The position numbers and the translations under genes are program-made. A DNA stretch of 8,399 nt, taken from Desulfuromusa sp. GTDB lineage: Bacteria > Desulfobacterota > Desulfuromonadia > Desulfuromonadales > Geopsychrobacteraceae. Of this stretch, positions 5,280 through 8,399 are shown piece after piece. Positions within the stretch are counted from its first letter, which is position 1, and the number at the start of each line of letters is the position of its first letter. The stretch covers positions 1 through 8,399 of the forward strand of contig JAGLDI010000166.1 of assembly GCA_023145655.1 (NCBI GenBank), read 5' to 3'. Under the pieces are notes generated by a model that saw only the letters and a list, made by a program, of their open reading frames with translations, had not been told where the DNA came from and ran no database searches.

Positions 5280-7079
5280 ATGCAAATAGTTCCTAAAATT
5301 CTCAGACTTCTCGACCGAACCGGCTTTCGACTGCTGATTCTGGCCATTCCGGTCGGTATGGTTGCTGGCGGCGGAGCCCTGGCTTTCTACTTTGCCACCA
5401 ATAGTGTTGAACATTTAATGCTTGGGAATCTGGGTAGTTTTCACCCCCCCCTGGAAGGAACTCCAGAAAGTTCCTTTACCCATTTTATCGACACCCTTTC
5501 CGTCCCCCATCGCTGGTTCCTGTTTCTGTTACCAGCACTTGGCGGGTTAATTTCCGGTTGGCTGGTTTATACCTTCGCCCCGGAAGCTGAAGGGCATGGG
5601 ACAGATGGGGCAATTGAAGCTTTTCACCGTAAAGGTGGCGTTATCCGCGGACGGGTTCCGATTATCAAAACTATCGCTTCGGTTGTCACTATCGGCACCG
5701 GGGGTTCGGCGGGTCGTGAGGGACCAATTGCCCAGATTGGAGCTGGTTTCGGCTCCTTTGTTGCGACCAAACTGGGACTCTCTGCCAAAGACCGCCGCCT
5801 GCTATTGATGGCCGGGATGGCGGGCGGCATTGGTGCCACATTCCGCTCCCCCCTCGGCGGTGCCCTGTTTGCTGCCGAGGTTCTTTATCGCGATCCCGAC
5901 TTTGAACACGAAGGGTTAATTCCCTGTATTATCTCATCAATCATCGCCTATTCCCTGTTTGGAGCCGTCACCGGTTGGAAACCACTCCTCGACACCCCCC
6001 TGTTCCGCTTTGAGCAACCATTAGAACTGCTGCTCTATCTTGCCCTGGGAATAGTCTGTGCCCTGTTTGGTGTTGTCTATGTCAAATTCTTTTACGGAAT
6101 GCGCGATGCTTTTAGAAAATTGCCCATACCAACCTGGCTTAAACCCGCCTTGGGTGGACTGCTCCTGGGAATTCTGGCGATGTTCATCCCACAGGTTCTC
6201 GGTTCCGGGTATGGCTGGGTTCAAGCCGCACTCTACGGCCAGATGGCACTCTGGGTGATGCTGGTGATTGCCCTGGCCAAGGTTGTTGCCACCAGCCTGA
6301 CCATTTCATCAGGGGGCTCAGGGGGTGTTTTTGCCCCCAGCCTGGTCATTGGAGCGATGCTCGGTGGCACGTTTGGCGCCACCGCAGAAATTCTGTTTCC
6401 GATGTTGGTCCAAGATCCACGCGCCTATGTGCTGGTTGGGATGGCAGGGTTCTTTGCCGGAGTTGCTAATGCCCCGATTGCCACCCTGATTATGGTCAGC
6501 GAACTGACGGGAAATTATAGCTTGCTTGCACCGTTGATGCTGGTCTGTGTTGTGGCTATGATCGTCATGCGCAACAACAGTATCTATGAGCAACAGGTCG
6601 CCTGTCGCTTCGATTCACCGGCCCACCTTGGCGATTTTGTTATTGATATTCTGGAAGGGGTTCGGGTTCGCAGTCTGGCTCGTAGAGGGAAAAAACCAAC
6701 CTTGATCCCCGAAGGGATGCCGTTGCCAGAAATTCTCGATAGAATTGCTGCAGCAAAAACCACTTATTATCCCGTCGTTAATACTGAGGGAATGATGGTC
6801 GGGATTTTTTCGATGACCGATATTCGCCGGATTCTCAATGAAGATATCCCGCCAACCCTGGTGATTGCCGGCGATATCGCTACCCGTAATGTCATTACAG
6901 CAACCCCGGAAGATCACCTGACCGATGTCATGAAAAAACTGACCGCCCGCAATCTCGATGAAATCCCAGTGGTTGATACCGAAGTCCCCTCAAAAGTTCT
7001 CTATATGATGTCACGTCGTACCCTCCTTGCTCACTACGCTGAACAGATGGAAAAAACCAAACAGGACTATCAGGAATAG
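5280..7079 (+). CDS. ClC-family chloride channel with C-terminal CBS pair
   Basis: Integral inner-membrane protein of 599 residues that conducts chloride or other anions. The ClC core (about 15-440) has many hydrophobic helices and the anion-path motifs GREGP (145-149, gating Glu147), GGSGGVFAP (345-353) and Tyr436 in SIYEQQ, matching the central tyrosine of E. coli ClC. The usual GSGIP loop is replaced by GHGTD (105-109). The internal proton glutamate of exchangers (Glu203 in E. coli ClC) aligns with Val201, following Glu200 in AAEVLYRD. Valine there is typical of ClC channels rather than H+/Cl- exchangers. Residues about 465-520 and 528-585 form two CBS domains (for example GIFSMTDIRRIL), which in the family can bind adenine nucleotides and regulate gating. 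The start ATG has no clear Shine-Dalgarno, but the next methionine (residue 27) lies inside the first helix. The lhgO gene follows after 15 bp. Confidence 0.95.
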   Translation: MQIVPKILRLLDRTGFRLLILAIPVGMVAGGGALAFYFATNSVEHLMLGNLGSFHPPLEGTPESSFTHFIDTLSVPHRWFLFLLPALGGLISGWLVYTFAPEAEGHGTDGAIEAFHRKGGVIRGRVPIIKTIASVVTIGTGGSAGREGPIAQIGAGFGSFVATKLGLSAKDRRLLLMAGMAGGIGATFRSPLGGALFAAEVLYRDPDFEHEGLIPCIISSIIAYSLFGAVTGWKPLLDTPLFRFEQPLELLLYLALGIVCALFGVVYVKFFYGMRDAFRKLPIPTWLKPALGGLLLGILAMFIPQVLGSGYGWVQAALYGQMALWVMLVIALAKVVATSLTISSGGSGGVFAPSLVIGAMLGGTFGATAEILFPMLVQDPRAYVLVGMAGFFAGVANAPIATLIMVSELTGNYSLLAPLMLVCVVAMIVMRNNSIYEQQVACRFDSPAHLGDFVIDILEGVRVRSLARRGKKPTLIPEGMPLPEILDRIAAAKTTYYPVVNTEGMMVGIFSMTDIRRILNEDIPPTLVIAGDIATRNVITATPEDHLTDVMKKLTARNLDEIPVVDTEVPSKVLYMMSRRTLLAHYAEQMEKTKQDYQE

Positions 7080-7094
7080 GCTGGATATTTCTCA

Positions 7095-8294
7095 ATGAAA
7101 AGTTATGATTTTATTGTGATCGGTGGCGGCATTGTCGGCCTGGCGACCGCGCGGCAGATACAGCAACAATTTTCTGGTGCAACAGTGGCCGTTCTGGAAA
7201 AAGAGAAGGGGCTGGCAATTCATCAAACTCGACACAACAGTGGAATTATCCATGCCGGTGTCTATTATGCCCCGGGCAGCTTAAAAGCCCGTTTTTGCCG
7301 TGAAGGGAACCGGGACACCAAACAGTTCTGCCGTGAACATAACATCCCCTTCCGGGTCACCGGAAAGTTACTTGTGGCGACTGATGAACGGGATGCCGGA
7401 CGGATGGAGGACCTGCTCGAACGTTGTCGGATCAATGAAATTGAAACAGAGGTTTTTGATCAACAGCAACTCCATAAATTTGAACCCAATGTTGTTGGAG
7501 TGGCCGCAACTTGGGTTCCCTCATCCGGGATTGTTGATTTTGAACAAGTTGCAAATAAATTGGCGGAGCAGATCATTGCCAATGGCGGAGAAATTTATAC
7601 TCACTGCCTGGTTTCTGCACTGAAAGAAACCAGCGGGATTGAAGTCACAACCAGTCTGGGGAATTTTAGCGGAAATTTTCTGGTCAGCTGTGCCGGACTT
7701 CATTCTGATCGAGTGATCCGGATGTTGGGACAACAGCCAACCTTTAAAATTCTCCCCTTTCGGGGTGAATATTTCCAGCTCCCCGCAGAAAAAAGTCAGA
7801 TTGTCACCCATCCAATCTACCCGATCCCTGATCCTGAACTCCCCTTTTTGGGGATCCATTTAACCCCGATGATTGACGGCTCTCTTACCGTTGGCCCCAA
7901 TGCCACCCTGGCCCTGGCTCGAGAAGGTTATAGCCGCTGGACAATTAATGTCCGTGATCTGGCAGAGATGCTCAGTTATTCTGGTCTTTACCGCCTGGTG
8001 ATGAAATATCCCCTGCCAACCCTGGTTGAACTGAAAAATTCACTCTATCGTCCCGGCTATCTGAAACAGGTTAACCGTTACTGTCCTCAAGTGACCCTCA
8101 ATGACTTGCTTCCTTACCCGGCTGGAGTGCGCGCCCAGGCAGTTAAGCCGGATGGAACAACGTTGGATGATTTCCTGTTCGTTGAAACTGAACGCGCCCT
8201 GATTGTTGGCAACGCTCCCTCCCCGGCGGCAACCTCAGCGATGCCAATTGCCCGGTATATTTGTGAAAAGGTTGGGAAGTTACTTGATGCTTGA
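7095..8294 (+). CDS. lhgO: L-2-hydroxyglutarate oxidase/dehydrogenase
   Basis: FAD-dependent enzyme of the DAO superfamily that oxidises L-2-hydroxyglutarate to 2-oxoglutarate, usually passing electrons to oxygen or the quinone pool at the membrane. The 399 residues are a normal length, a little shorter than E. coli LhgO. Evidence in order: the dinucleotide fold VIGGGIVGLATA (8-19) with the ribose-binding acid in LEKE (34-37), the family block HNSGIIHAGVYYAPGSLKA (47-65), CAGLHSDR (199-206), PFRGEYF (221-227), TVGPNA (265-270), AGVRAQAV (343-350) and the C-terminal FAD contact NAPSPAATSAMPIA (373-386). The ATG at 7095 has GGA nine bases upstream. It sits 15 bp after the ClC gene and is probably co-transcribed. 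A glycerol-3-phosphate dehydrogenase-like activity is less likely, given the HNSG..HAG..Y block. The role would be metabolite repair or lysine/glutarate breakdown. Confidence 0.95.
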   Translation: MKSYDFIVIGGGIVGLATARQIQQQFSGATVAVLEKEKGLAIHQTRHNSGIIHAGVYYAPGSLKARFCREGNRDTKQFCREHNIPFRVTGKLLVATDERDAGRMEDLLERCRINEIETEVFDQQQLHKFEPNVVGVAATWVPSSGIVDFEQVANKLAEQIIANGGEIYTHCLVSALKETSGIEVTTSLGNFSGNFLVSCAGLHSDRVIRMLGQQPTFKILPFRGEYFQLPAEKSQIVTHPIYPIPDPELPFLGIHLTPMIDGSLTVGPNATLALAREGYSRWTINVRDLAEMLSYSGLYRLVMKYPLPTLVELKNSLYRPGYLKQVNRYCPQVTLNDLLPYPAGVRAQAVKPDGTTLDDFLFVETERALIVGNAPSPAATSAMPIARYICEKVGKLLDA

Positions 8295-8308
8295 TAGAAT
8301 TGATTTAT

Positions 8309-8337
8309 AGTTTTGCTGCGGATACAGCTCTAAAACT
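8309..8337. terminator. Imperfect hairpin between convergent genes
   Basis: AGTTTT-GCTG (8309-8318) pairs with CAGC (8325-8328) and AAAACT (8332-8337), leaving TCT as a 3-base bulge on one side. Its A/T outer stem supplies U-rich runs in both directions, so it could serve as a bidirectional terminator for lhgO and the regulator on the other strand. The GC core is only four pairs, and the hairpin touches the last gene's stop codon, so this is a modest call. Confidence 0.35.
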
Positions 8338-8399
8338 CAGGAGAGATCTTCACGCGTCAAATTGAGGCGCTGCAGATGGCGATAGAGGGTTGCCCGATG
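8337..8399 (-). CDS. 3' end of a gene with Fis-type C-terminal HTH, probably a sigma-54-dependent or response regulator (partial)
   Basis: Reading in from the right edge on the minus strand, an open frame of 20 codons ends at TGA (8337-8339). It contains RATLYRHLQRL, which closely resembles the recognition helix of Fis-like helix-turn-helix domains (consensus close to RxTLYRKLxxLG) at the C terminus of NtrC-type activators and some two-component regulators. The short tail NLTREDLS after the helix fits a protein end. The gene converges on lhgO with 42 bp between the stop codons. The rest lies outside the window, so the AAA+ and receiver domains cannot be checked. Confidence 0.72.
   Translation of the reverse strand, partial: HRATLYRHLQRLNLTREDLS

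Noticed and set aside
1..8399. Defence system, prophage, insertion sequence, CRISPR array, tRNA or rRNA
   Set aside because: No transposase, integrase, phage or nuclease genes, no regularly spaced repeats and no RNA-gene signatures were seen; the ABC-class ATPase has no effector partner beside it.

Overview
The window is an ordinary-looking chromosomal stretch of a Gram-negative bacterium with moderate GC. It is densely coded, has no mobile-element genes, and I see no tRNA, rRNA or CRISPR array. A DjlA-type membrane co-chaperone, many near-consensus Shine-Dalgarno sites, a CBS-tailed ClC protein and the tail of a Fis-type HTH regulator would fit a Desulfuromonadales-like (former deltaproteobacterial) genome. 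That placement is inference from family resemblance, not proof.

Layout. Positions 1-133 are non-coding and hold a nested, roughly 100-bp imperfect inverted repeat just downstream of pgi. Positions 134-2556 are a minus-strand pair, djlA-like then pgi, separated by 11 bp. A divergent intergenic region (2557-2708) carries a TATAAT box, a perfect 6-bp inverted repeat and the ribosome binding site of a GTG-started plsC. From 2709 to 8294 four genes run on the plus strand: plsC, a 558-residue ABC-class ATPase of the COG3044/MRB1590 type, a ClC anion channel with two CBS domains, and the L-2-hydroxyglutarate oxidase lhgO. The right edge (8337-8399, minus strand) holds the last 20 codons of a gene ending in a Fis-like helix-turn-helix. 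It converges on lhgO across a short imperfect hairpin.

How the genes relate. Pgi (glycolysis), PlsC (phosphatidic acid synthesis), LhgO (metabolite repair) and ClC (anion flux) are housekeeping functions with no obvious shared pathway. ClC and lhgO are 15 bp apart and probably co-transcribed; the 97- and 113-bp gaps before the ATPase and before ClC each carry an inverted repeat and may be internal regulatory points. I do not see a convincing new multi-gene system. The points most worth a second look are the structured repeat behind pgi, the channel-type residue pattern in the ClC protein, the functionally obscure ABC-class ATPase with a hairpin in front of its start, and two start-site corrections (djlA and plsC).
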